Notes under the pieces: generated by a model
The model's database searches: none
The model's input: the letters and a program-made list of their open reading frames with translations, nothing else
What the model was told of the DNA's origin: nothing
From: an uncultured Caulobacteraceae bacterium
GTDB taxonomy: Bacteria; Pseudomonadota; Alphaproteobacteria; Caulobacterales; Caulobacteraceae
Reading direction: 5' to 3'
Assembly: GCA_946482375.1 (NCBI GenBank)
Contig: CAMLRH010000122.1
Location: 1 to 7,791, forward strand
Length of the DNA: 7,791 nucleotides
Shown here: positions 1 to 7,209 of the stretch, in pieces
Layout of the letters: every line of letters starts with the position of its first letter
Position numbering within the stretch: the stretch's first letter is position 1
Program-made: the position numbers and the translations under genes

Positions 1-651
1 AGGTCGATCGACATCATGAACCGGACGCAGGGCGACCCGGACTTCACTCTGGTGAAGAGCTGGCTGCAGCTGCCGTCCAACTGCATCGTCCCGACACGGG
101 TGGCGGAGTCCTATCTGCAGACCAACCCCATCCTCGATGAGTACTGGCAGATGTGCGGGGGTCTCGGCGGCCTGCTCGGCGCCTCCTTCCTGTTCCCGAT
201 CCCGAACGACCCGAACTTCGGCAACCTGCCCTACGACGTCGACAACTATCCGGAGATCAACGGCGGCGCGGGCATCATGGACGAGCTGGGCGGCAACGAG
301 CTGCCCAACGCGCCGCACTGGACCGTCAACGTCGGCGCCCAGTACGGCTGGGACTTCCTCGAAGGCTGGCGTGCGACCGTCCGCGGCGACGCCTACTGGC
401 AGAGCCAATCCTGGCACCGGGTCTACAACTCCGACCCGTTCGACAAACTGCACGGCTGGTACAACCTGAACCTGTCGGTGTGGATTGAGCGGCCGGACGA
501 TGGGCTGAAGATCGAGCTCTATGCCAAGAACATCCTCGACAAGACGCCGATCACCGACGCCTTCATCAACTCCGATGACACGGCGCTGACGACCAACGTC
601 TTCGTCCTGGATCCCCGGCTGATCGGCCTGTCGATCCGCAAGGAGTTCTAG
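1..651 (+). CDS. TonB-dependent outer-membrane receptor, C-terminal part (5' end outside window)
   Basis: This is the last 216 codons of a TonB-dependent receptor. The reading frame is open from base 1 (RSIDIMNRTQG...), so the ATG at 16 is an internal methionine and not the start. The product would be the final strands of an outer-membrane beta-barrel that imports a ligand using TonB energy. The evidence is close similarity to the C-terminus of the receptor at 2419-5811: by hand alignment the last 120 residues (from GNELPNAPHW) are about 80% identical, including AYWQSQS, GWYNLNLSVWIERP and DPRLIGLSIRK. The chain ends in phenylalanine, the usual C-terminal signal for BAM-dependent barrel insertion. 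Residues about 32-97, between LPSNCIVP and GNELPNAPHW, differ strongly from the paralogue but keep two cysteines (28 and 52). A terminator follows the stop. Whether an STN domain or its own sigma/anti-sigma pair exists upstream cannot be seen. Ligand unknown. Confidence 0.93.
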   Translation, partial: RSIDIMNRTQGDPDFTLVKSWLQLPSNCIVPTRVAESYLQTNPILDEYWQMCGGLGGLLGASFLFPIPNDPNFGNLPYDVDNYPEINGGAGIMDELGGNELPNAPHWTVNVGAQYGWDFLEGWRATVRGDAYWQSQSWHRVYNSDPFDKLHGWYNLNLSVWIERPDDGLKIELYAKNILDKTPITDAFINSDDTALTTNVFVLDPRLIGLSIRKEF

Positions 652-685
652 TTCGGGGTTCCCCCTTCGAGTCCCGAACAACTGG

Positions 686-720
686 AAGGCGGCAGGCTCG
701 ACCCCTGCCGCCTTTCTCTT
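686..720 (+). terminator. Rho-independent terminator after upstream receptor
   Basis: GGCGGCAGG at 688-696 pairs perfectly with CCTGCCGCC at 704-712, and two flanking A-T pairs extend the stem to 11 bp around a 7-base loop (CTCGACC). A T-rich run (TTTCTCTTT) follows. It lies 35 bases past the receptor stop. A weaker hairpin, GTTCGGG at 651-657 with CCCGAAC at 673-679, sits between the stop codon and the terminator. The same terminator, with identical stem core and loop, follows the paralogous receptor. Confidence 0.88.
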
Positions 721-741
721 TGCGGCGATAAAGAATCTTTG

Positions 742-766
742 CGCGGCCATGTACGTGTTGGCCGCG
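742..766. promoter_or_regulatory. 8-bp perfect inverted repeat upstream of sigma factor gene
   Basis: CGCGGCCA (742-749) and TGGCCGCG (759-766) are perfect inverted repeats around a 9-base spacer, ending 22 bases before the sigma factor ATG. Just upstream lies a smaller dyad, AAAGA-A-TCTTT, at 730-740. The symmetry fits either a dimeric regulator's operator or a hairpin in the mRNA leader. It sits in the only 68-base stretch between the previous terminator and the start codon, where the cassette's promoter must also lie unless transcription enters from upstream. No clear -35/-10 pair could be assigned here. Confidence 0.4.
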
Positions 767-788
767 AAACCGCATCATCCCTGATGGG

Positions 789-1340
789 ATGGCGTATTCA
801 ACCAAGCCGCCGCTGAGCGAACCGTCGCCGGACATTGGTCTCTCCGGCGGTGACGACCTGCATGCGTGGGTGCTGCAGTACGGTCCGGCGCTGCGCCGTT
901 ATTTCGCCCGCCGGGCGCAGGCGGCCGACGTCGACGACCTCGTCCAGGAAGTCTTCCTGATGATGCAGTCGCGGGGCGCGACCTCGCGGATCGAGAACGT
1001 CGAAGGCTATCTCTTCCGCACGGCCGCGAATGTGCTGGGCATGCGCCGGCGGCGCGCGACCTGGCCCTGGGGTCGGCAGCAGGATGTCGATGACGTGGAT
1101 GGCATGGCCGACGAGCTGTCGCCCGAGCGCATCCTCATCGGCCGCGAAACGCTGGACGCCATGGCCGACGCGCTGTCCGACCTACCGCCCCGGTGTGCGC
1201 TCGCCTTCATGCTGTTCCGCATCGAGCATATGCCGCAGGAGGCGATCGCGCGGCGCATGGGCATCTCGGTGCGAGCCGTGCAGGCGCTGATCCAGCGGGC
1301 GGGTAACCGGATCTACGACCAGGTGGGGTGGCGGCCATGA
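789..1340 (+). CDS. ECF sigma factor, FecI/RpoE-type (sigma-70 family)
   Basis: The 183-residue product has the two-domain plan of extracytoplasmic-function sigma factors and would direct RNA polymerase to a small regulon, presumably including the downstream receptor gene. Residues about 23-90 form region 2, with the typical DDLVQEVF block at 49-56 (-10 recognition and core binding) and a basic end (MRRRRA). Residues about 121-172 form region 4: LPPRCALAFMLF followed by a helix-turn-helix (PQEAIARRMGISVRAVQALIQRA spans 149-171) for -35 binding. The linker is short (about 30 residues) and acidic, and there is no C-terminal extension. ATG 789 is the first possible start after the in-frame stop at 729. 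Its ribosome-binding site is poor, so translation may be weak or leaderless. The next gene starts within its stop codon (ATGA, 1337-1340). The pairing with a FecR-like gene and an STN receptor supports the FecI assignment; the signal is unknown. Confidence 0.9.
   Translation: MAYSTKPPLSEPSPDIGLSGGDDLHAWVLQYGPALRRYFARRAQAADVDDLVQEVFLMMQSRGATSRIENVEGYLFRTAANVLGMRRRRATWPWGRQQDVDDVDGMADELSPERILIGRETLDAMADALSDLPPRCALAFMLFRIEHMPQEAIARRMGISVRAVQALIQRAGNRIYDQVGWRP
1321..1328 (+). promoter_or_regulatory. Ribosome-binding site that decides the FecR-like start
   Basis: AGGTGGGG at 1321-1328 lies 8 bases before the ATG at 1337. The frame could also start at GTG 1328, but that codon begins at the last base of this purine run and leaves no spacing. 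The ATG at 1337 is therefore preferred, giving a 4-base ATGA overlap with the sigma gene and likely translational coupling. Confidence 0.65.
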
Positions 1341-2326
1341 GCGCGCTCCGCCAAGAGGCGATGGCCTGGCGCGTGCGCCACGAAGCCGGCGACCTGTCGG
1401 CCGCCGAACAGGACGAATTCTCTGCCTGGCTGGGCCGTTCGCCGGACCATCGCGACGCCTATGCCGGCGTCGAGGAATTCTGGTCGGCGGCGGGGCGGCT
1501 TGGCGACCACCCGCGTTACGACGCCATCCGTCGCGGCGCCGAGAGCGCCGTCAATCGCGGACGCTTCTCTCGAAGGGCGATTGCGGCGGGGTTGGCCGCG
1601 GCCGTCGTCGGCCTGGGCGGCATGGGCCTCTATCTCCAGCTGGGGCCAAAGCCGCTGGCCGACCAGTCGTTCCGCACCGCCGTGGGACAACAGGCGACGG
1701 TGACCTTGCCCGACGGCTCGCAGGTCACGCTGAACACCGACACGGTGGTGCGCACGACGGCCGACGAGGGCCGCCGGCTGGTCTATCTCGACAAGGGGCA
1801 GGCCTACTTCAAGGTCGCCAAGGACCCGCGCCATCCCTTTGTGGTGACGGCGGCGGGGCGTACGGTGACGGCGCTTGGCACCGCATTCGACGTTCGCATC
1901 GACCAGGGCGAACTGCGGGTGGTGTTGGTCGAGGGCAAGGTGCGGGTGCAGGCCGCCAAAGCGGCGGCGGCGATGACCTCCGAGCCGTCGCGCCCGATGG
2001 CGACCGACATGTCCGCCGGCTCCGAGCTTGTCGCCCGGGACGACACCGAGTGGCGGCTGGCGCCGACGAACGTCAACCGCGAGACCAGCTGGCTGAAAGG
2101 TCAGCTCGTCTTCGACAACCAGCCGCTGAACGAAGTCGTCGAGGAGGTGAACCGCTACTCGACCCGCAAGATCGTCATCGCCGATGCGGCTCTGGAACGG
2201 CGTCACGTCAGCGGAAACTTCGCGCCCGGCGACGTCCACGGCTTCGCCATGATCCTGCAGGCGGCCGGCGTCGCTGACCTGCGCGAACAGTCGAACGGAG
2301 AGTTGGTAATCGTGGGGCCGAAGTAG
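1337..2326 (+). CDS. FecR-type transmembrane anti-sigma regulator
   Basis: The 329-residue product is the likely partner of the sigma factor: it would hold or activate it in the cytoplasm and receive the receptor's signal in the periplasm. Domains in order: an N-terminal anti-sigma region of the FecR/DUF4880 type (residues about 7-55, with AMAWRVRHEAGDLS, EFSAWL and the SPDHRDAY block); a single membrane helix (about 79-101, AIAAGLAAAVVGLGGMGLYL); the FecR domain (about 111-205, with the TVTLPDGSQVTLNTDT, YLDKGQAYFKV and ALGTAFDVR motifs); and a C-terminal STN-like domain (about 252-327). In related regulators such as FoxR the chain is cut at a conserved Gly-Thr; the equivalent here would be G181-T182, by inference from the family. 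Length is normal for the family. The start overlaps the sigma stop, pointing to coupled synthesis of both partners. The gene is followed by a 92-base gap and then the receptor. Confidence 0.92.
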   Translation: MSALRQEAMAWRVRHEAGDLSAAEQDEFSAWLGRSPDHRDAYAGVEEFWSAAGRLGDHPRYDAIRRGAESAVNRGRFSRRAIAAGLAAAVVGLGGMGLYLQLGPKPLADQSFRTAVGQQATVTLPDGSQVTLNTDTVVRTTADEGRRLVYLDKGQAYFKVAKDPRHPFVVTAAGRTVTALGTAFDVRIDQGELRVVLVEGKVRVQAAKAAAAMTSEPSRPMATDMSAGSELVARDDTEWRLAPTNVNRETSWLKGQLVFDNQPLNEVVEEVNRYSTRKIVIADAALERRHVSGNFAPGDVHGFAMILQAAGVADLREQSNGELVIVGPK

Positions 2327-2354
2327 ATTTTTTGGGAGCGTAATGTTCGTGCCC

Positions 2355-2395
2355 GATCAGCTTTTGCATCTTCCTGATCAGGAGCCGCCGGCTCC
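2355..2395 (+). promoter_or_regulatory. Cluster of dyad symmetries in leader of STN receptor gene
   Basis: Three overlapping symmetries lie between the FecR-like gene and the receptor. TCCTGATCAGGA (2372-2383) is a perfect 12-base palindrome. GATCAG (2355-2360) can pair with CTGATC (2374-2379). GGAGCC (2381-2386) can pair with GGCTCC (2390-2395) across a 3-base loop, ending 9 bases before the Shine-Dalgarno run. The first may be an operator; the latter two can stack as RNA hairpins. No run of T follows the last stem, so it is not a standard terminator. Role not established. Confidence 0.4.
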
Positions 2396-2404
2396 GAGAA
2401 AATA

Positions 2405-2414
2405 AGGGGGGAAG
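2405..2414 (+). promoter_or_regulatory. Strong ribosome-binding site of STN receptor gene
   Basis: AGGGGGGAAG, 4 bases before ATG 2419, is the strongest purine-rich Shine-Dalgarno run in the window. It contrasts with the poor site of the sigma factor gene and fits high receptor output against low regulator output. Confidence 0.6.
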
Positions 2415-2418
2415 ATAA

Positions 2419-5400
2419 ATGAAGCTCTTCAGGAATTCCGGACACGCGCGCCTGATGCTTGGCGCCGCGGTCTGTGCATTGACGTTGGGATCGGGCGCCG
2501 CATGGGCGCAGGCCAAACCCATCAATATCGCCCCGCAAACCCTGGCCTCCGCGCTGCACGATTTCGGCAGCCAGACGGGTCACCAGATTTTCTTCGCGCC
2601 TGAACTTGCCGCCTCGAAAGTTTCGCAGGGAGCGGCCGGTGCGACGGACGAGCAGACGGCGCTCGCCCAGATTCTCCAGGGCACCGGGCTGACCTTCAGG
2701 CGCGAGGCCAACGCCTACATCATCGAGGAGGGGGAGGGCGCCTCCGCCCCCCAGTCCGAAAGCGCCGCGGGGGGCGGCGCTGACGGGACTGTCGAGGCGC
2801 TGATCGTCACGGCGCAGAAGAAGGAAGAGCAGATACAGGACGTGCCGATCGCCATCTCGGCGTTCTCGCAAAAGGATCTTGAAGCTCAGAAGATCGAGGG
2901 CGGCTTCGACCTGCTGAAGGCGATCCCGAACGTCACCTTCTCCAAGAACAACTTCACCAGCTACAATTTCAGCATTCGCGGCGTGGGGACCAAGGCGGTC
3001 TCGGCGACCACCGACGCCGGCGTGGCGGTGGCTTTCAACAACACCAGCATCATCCAGAACCGTCTGTTCGAGCAGGAATACTTCGACGTCGAGCGGGTGG
3101 AGGTGCTGCGCGGTCCGCAGGGCACCCTCTATGGCCGCAACGCCACCTCGGGCGTCATCAACGTCATCAGCGCCACGCCTCGCCTGAGCGAATTCGACGG
3201 CTGGGTGAAGGGCGAGGTCGGCAACTACGCCACCAAGCGCCTCAGCGCGATGGTGAACATACCGCTTGTCGAGGATGTGCTGGGCATACGCCTTGCCGGA
3301 GCGCTCACCAGCCGCGACGGCTATGACTACAACCGCGTGACGCGGAACGCGATCAACGGGCGCGATCTCTGGTCGACGCGCCTGACGATCGGCTTCCAGC
3401 CTAACGACAAGCTTCGGGCCGACCTGATCTGGGAGCGGTTCGAGGAAGACGACAACCGCTCGCGGACGGGCAAGCAGCTCTGCCACAACGATCCCGGGCC
3501 GGACACGATGGGCGGATCGCCGATGTCGTCGCGCCCGAACGGGTTCACGACGGAGCTCATGCGCGCCCTGTTCTCCCAGGGCTGCGTCGCCGGTGGTCTC
3601 TATGAAGATGCGGCTTTCGGGATGCCCAACGGCCGCGCCCTGCCGATCATCTACTTCCCGCTGGCGTTCCGCCCTATTGCGACATGGCTCGGGACGGATT
3701 CCGCGGGCGTGCGGCAGGCGGTCATCCAGGACGTCGACCCCTATGGCGGAATGACCCAGTCGCGCGACATGCGCGAGATCGACTCGGTTCTCGACCCGAT
3801 CTACCGCGCTTCGGCCGATCTCATCGAGCTCAACGTCTCCTACGACCTCACGCCGTCGCTGCGGCTGTCGTCGCAGACGGCTTACGTCGAAGACACGACC
3901 TACTCCTTCCAGGACTTCAATCGCTTCAATTCCAATCCAGTGTTCACCGACACCTCGACCCTGGTCGGAAACCAGATCTACGGCGTGTACAAGGACTTCG
4001 CGCCGGGCGGAGAGTTCTGCGATCCTCAGATCGGATGCTCCAAAACCATTGCCGGTTTCGATATCGCGATGGCCGAAGGAACGCAGTTCAGCCAGGAGTT
4101 TCGCATCCAGTCCGACTTCGCCGGGCCGGTGAATTTCAGCGCGGGCGTCAACTACACCGACTTCCAGACCGAAGTTAACTACTACATCATGTTCAACCTG
4201 TTGACGGCGCTGGCGCTGACGCCGCCGTTCAACGCGGCGGTCCCGTTCAACTTCAACCAGACGACCGGCGTGGTTGACCGGATGACCTGCGCGGGATCGA
4301 CCCTTTTCGCCATCTGGACGCCGGCGTTAAATGGCGTCCCGATGCCGACGGACCACCCCAATTCACCGTGTCCCTATGTCGATCCCAATCCGGTCGAGAG
4401 CATCAACGGGGAAGGGCACAACTATTTCCGCTCGCGCAATCCCTACGACCTGAAGTCCACCGCCGCCTTTGGCGAAGTCTATTGGCAAATCAACGAGACG
4501 CTGAAGTTCACCGGCGGCCTGCGTTATACCGACGACCGCAAGAACTTCATTCCGGTCCCCACCCAGCTGCTGACGGCGCCGAGCATTTCGGCCGTCGGGA
4601 CCGTGGCCAAGGGCTATCCCGAGCGCCCGCTCATCAAGCAGAAGTGGCAGGAGTGGACCGGGCGTATCGGCCTCGACTGGAAGCCCGAGCTGACCTTCAC
4701 CGACGAGACGATGCTCTATGCCTTCTACTCGCACGGCTACAAGGGCGGCGGCGTCAACCCGCCGAGGCCAGGCTTTGCGAGCAAGGACGACTTCGCCGAC
4801 TTCATGGAGCGGGGCCTCTTCCGGCCCGACCAGTTGAACCTCGCCAACCTGCTGTTCCTCGCGCCTCGTCTGGTAAACGACGAGTACAGCGAGACCTTCG
4901 AGCCCGAGTATGTCGACGCCTTTGAGCTGGGCGCGAAGAATACCCTGCTTGGCGGCGGCCTGCTGCTCAACACCACGGCCTTCTATTACGACTACAAGGG
5001 CTATCAGATCTCGCAGATCCGCGACCGCACCGCGGTGAATGAGAACTTCGACGCGAAGGTCTGGGGTCTCGAGTTCGAGGCGCTGTTCTCTCCGACCCGG
5101 AACCTGAGGTTCAACGCCAACCTCGGCTACCTGAACACCGAGGTCGCCGACGGCGAGAAGTCGATCGACATCATCAACAGGACCCAGGGCCATCCCGACT
5201 ACACGATCGCCAAGCCGTGGGTTCAGCTGCCGTCGAACTGCATCGTCCCGGTCCATGTCGCCAAGCGCTACGTCGATGGACAAGGCTCCTGGGCGGCGTT
5301 CTGCGGCGGGGTCGGCGGCTGGGTCGGCGCGGCGACCCCGGTCCGGGACTCCATGTTCGGCGACCTGCCGTACAATTCGGCCAACTACAACGGCGAGAAC

Positions 5401-5811
5401 GGCACCGAAGACATCAACGGCGGCGCCGGCATCTTCGACGACCTGTCGGGGAACGAACTGCCCAACGCGCCGCATTGGACCACCAACATCGGCGCCCAGT
5501 ACAGCTTCGACCTGCTGGACGGCTCCTGGCGGGCGACGGTTCGCGGCGACGCCTACTGGCAGAGCCAGTCGTATCACCGGATCTACAACTACGAGCCGTA
5601 TGACAAGCTGCGCGGCTGGTACAACCTGAACCTGTCGGTATGGATCGAGCGGCCGGAGGACGATCTTAAGATCGAGCTCTACGCCAAGAACCTTCTCGAT
5701 CAGCAGCCCCTGACCGACGCCTTCCTCAACAGCGACGACACGGGCCTGACGACCAACGTCTTCACGCTCGATCCGCGACTGATCGGACTGTCGATCCGCA
5801 AGGGATTCTAG
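2419..5811 (+). CDS. TonB-dependent outer-membrane receptor/transducer with N-terminal STN domain
   Basis: The 1130-residue product is an active-transport channel of the outer membrane that also signals to the FecR-like protein. A signal peptide occupies residues 1-30 or 1-32 (hydrophobic core around LGAAVCALTLG, cleavage after AWA or AQA). An STN domain spans about 33-103 (INIAPQTLASALHDFG to ANAYIIEE). A Gly/Ala/Ser/Glu-rich linker leads to a TonB-box-like stretch at about 126-132 (EALIVTA). The plug spans about 139-250 with DVPIAISAFS, FSIRGVGT, VEVLRGPQGTLYGRNA and SGVINVIS. The rest is the barrel, ending in LSIRKGF with a terminal Phe. The chain is longer than the FecA type because of long loops; all eight mature cysteines fall in close pairs (355/389, 534/540, 624/651, 941/962). 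The first ATG after a strong ribosome-binding site is taken as start. Sigma and anti-sigma genes lie just upstream and a terminator follows. The substrate cannot be named from sequence; iron chelates, cobalamin, glycans or aromatics are all possible. Confidence 0.95.
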   Translation: MKLFRNSGHARLMLGAAVCALTLGSGAAWAQAKPINIAPQTLASALHDFGSQTGHQIFFAPELAASKVSQGAAGATDEQTALAQILQGTGLTFRREANAYIIEEGEGASAPQSESAAGGGADGTVEALIVTAQKKEEQIQDVPIAISAFSQKDLEAQKIEGGFDLLKAIPNVTFSKNNFTSYNFSIRGVGTKAVSATTDAGVAVAFNNTSIIQNRLFEQEYFDVERVEVLRGPQGTLYGRNATSGVINVISATPRLSEFDGWVKGEVGNYATKRLSAMVNIPLVEDVLGIRLAGALTSRDGYDYNRVTRNAINGRDLWSTRLTIGFQPNDKLRADLIWERFEEDDNRSRTGKQLCHNDPGPDTMGGSPMSSRPNGFTTELMRALFSQGCVAGGLYEDAAFGMPNGRALPIIYFPLAFRPIATWLGTDSAGVRQAVIQDVDPYGGMTQSRDMREIDSVLDPIYRASADLIELNVSYDLTPSLRLSSQTAYVEDTTYSFQDFNRFNSNPVFTDTSTLVGNQIYGVYKDFAPGGEFCDPQIGCSKTIAGFDIAMAEGTQFSQEFRIQSDFAGPVNFSAGVNYTDFQTEVNYYIMFNLLTALALTPPFNAAVPFNFNQTTGVVDRMTCAGSTLFAIWTPALNGVPMPTDHPNSPCPYVDPNPVESINGEGHNYFRSRNPYDLKSTAAFGEVYWQINETLKFTGGLRYTDDRKNFIPVPTQLLTAPSISAVGTVAKGYPERPLIKQKWQEWTGRIGLDWKPELTFTDETMLYAFYSHGYKGGGVNPPRPGFASKDDFADFMERGLFRPDQLNLANLLFLAPRLVNDEYSETFEPEYVDAFELGAKNTLLGGGLLLNTTAFYYDYKGYQISQIRDRTAVNENFDAKVWGLEFEALFSPTRNLRFNANLGYLNTEVADGEKSIDIINRTQGHPDYTIAKPWVQLPSNCIVPVHVAKRYVDGQGSWAAFCGGVGGWVGAATPVRDSMFGDLPYNSANYNGENGTEDINGGAGIFDDLSGNELPNAPHWTTNIGAQYSFDLLDGSWRATVRGDAYWQSQSYHRIYNYEPYDKLRGWYNLNLSVWIERPEDDLKIELYAKNLLDQQPLTDAFLNSDDTGLTTNVFTLDPRLIGLSIRKGF

Positions 5812-5881
5812 TTCGGGGCGCTTCCCCTTCGGGTCCCGACAACTGAGAGGCGGCAGGCTCGACCCCTGCCGCCCTTCTTTC
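5158..5881 (+). repeat. Diverged direct repeat, copy 2 (receptor 3' end plus terminator)
   Basis: This is the counterpart of 1-720. Alignment begins at AAGTCGATCGACATCATC (5158 onward) and runs through the end of the receptor gene, its stop and the terminator. Shared stretches include GCCTACTGGCAGAGCCA and TGGTACAACCTGAACCTG. The copies are separated by about 4.4 kb holding the sigma, anti-sigma and most of the receptor gene. Similarity stops at the T-rich tract, where recA regulatory sequence begins. Confidence 0.85.
5847..5881 (+). terminator. Rho-independent terminator after STN receptor gene
   Basis: GGCGGCAGG (5849-5857) pairs perfectly with CCTGCCGCC (5865-5873) around the loop CTCGACC, followed by CTTCTTTC. 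Stem and loop are identical to the terminator at 686-720; the flanks and T-tract differ by a few bases and the tract is less uniform. It lies 37 bases past the stop and separates the cassette from the recA promoter region. Confidence 0.85.
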
Positions 5882-5891
5882 GGGTGAACAG

Positions 5892-5906
5892 GAACATCTT
5901 GCGAAC
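5892..5906. promoter_or_regulatory. LexA operator (SOS box) of recA
   Basis: GAAC-ATCTTGC-GAAC exactly matches the reverse complement of the alphaproteobacterial LexA box GTTC-N7-GTTC. It lies 102 bases before the recA ATG. Two further GAAC tetramers flank it at 5886-5889 and 5910-5913, but not with the N7 spacing. A possible -35 element (TTGCGA, 5899-5904) with a weak -10 candidate (TACGGC, 5922-5927) 17 bases on would place the operator over the promoter, fitting repression until LexA is cleaved. The promoter part is tentative. Confidence 0.82.
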
Positions 5907-6008
5907 ATGGAACAAACCGGGTACGGCTTGGCTTCATCGACGGGGCTCGCTGATTCCTGTGGGAGAGCCGGTCGGTTGGCGGAATCACAGGTATAAGGGC
6001 GGGATTAG

Positions 6009-7079
<1,071 letters not shown>

Positions 7080-7168
7080 GCTCGGGCGGGCAAGCCGCTC
7101 GCGCGCCCGGTTCCACCCGCCAACCGAGACCGGGCGGCGCGGCCCCGAAGCGGCGGCCTGCTGAAGGG

Positions 7169-7206
7169 AAGGACGTTCGGCTCCACCCGCCGGGCGTCCT
7201 TTTCCT

Positions 7207-7209
<3 letters not shown>
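7169..7209 (+). terminator. Rho-independent terminator after recA
   Basis: AAGGACGTTCGG (7169-7180) pairs with CCGGGCGTCCTT (7190-7201), a 12-bp stem with two central G-T pairs and a 9-base loop, followed by TTCCTTT. It lies about 90 bases past the recA stop. The GC-rich stretch before it (7080-7168) can form only short weak hairpins and holds no gene that I can see. Confidence 0.8.

Larger units (their letters stand above)
1..720 (+). repeat. Diverged direct repeat, copy 1 (receptor 3' end plus terminator)
   Basis: This segment aligns with 5158-5881 in the same orientation. Both copies hold the C-terminal coding part of a receptor, the stop codon, the short stretch after it, and the terminator hairpin. 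Identity is patchy in the middle (about 94-291) and high in the last 360 coding bases. The 25 bases of the terminator stem and loop are identical. After the T-rich tract I see no further similarity. The left limit is set by the window edge, so the true repeat is probably longer. Confidence 0.85.

Noticed and set aside
16..651. A complete 211-residue small protein starting at ATG 16
   Set aside because: The frame is open to the left of this ATG and the upstream residues align with the interior of the paralogous receptor, so the ATG is internal and the gene is cut by the window edge, not naturally short.
1..651. Upstream receptor as a pseudogene or 5'-truncated duplicate
   Set aside because: The visible frame is intact to a normal C-terminus and the truncation coincides with the window edge. 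Nothing in view shows decay.
2328..2333. Run of six T just after the FecR-like stop, as a possible terminator
   Set aside because: No stable stem immediately precedes it, so it lacks the hairpin needed for intrinsic termination.
2203..3486. Antisense open frame (427 codons) opposite the receptor's signal, STN and plug region
   Set aside because: The sense strand encodes a clear signal peptide, STN and plug domain with a strong ribosome-binding site. The antisense product has no family features.
7112..7191. Repeated decamer TCCACCCGCC (7112-7121 and 7182-7191) and CGGGCGG repeats after recA
   Set aside because: Two copies of a short GC-rich word in a GC-rich spacer, one inside the terminator, are not enough to call a repeat element.
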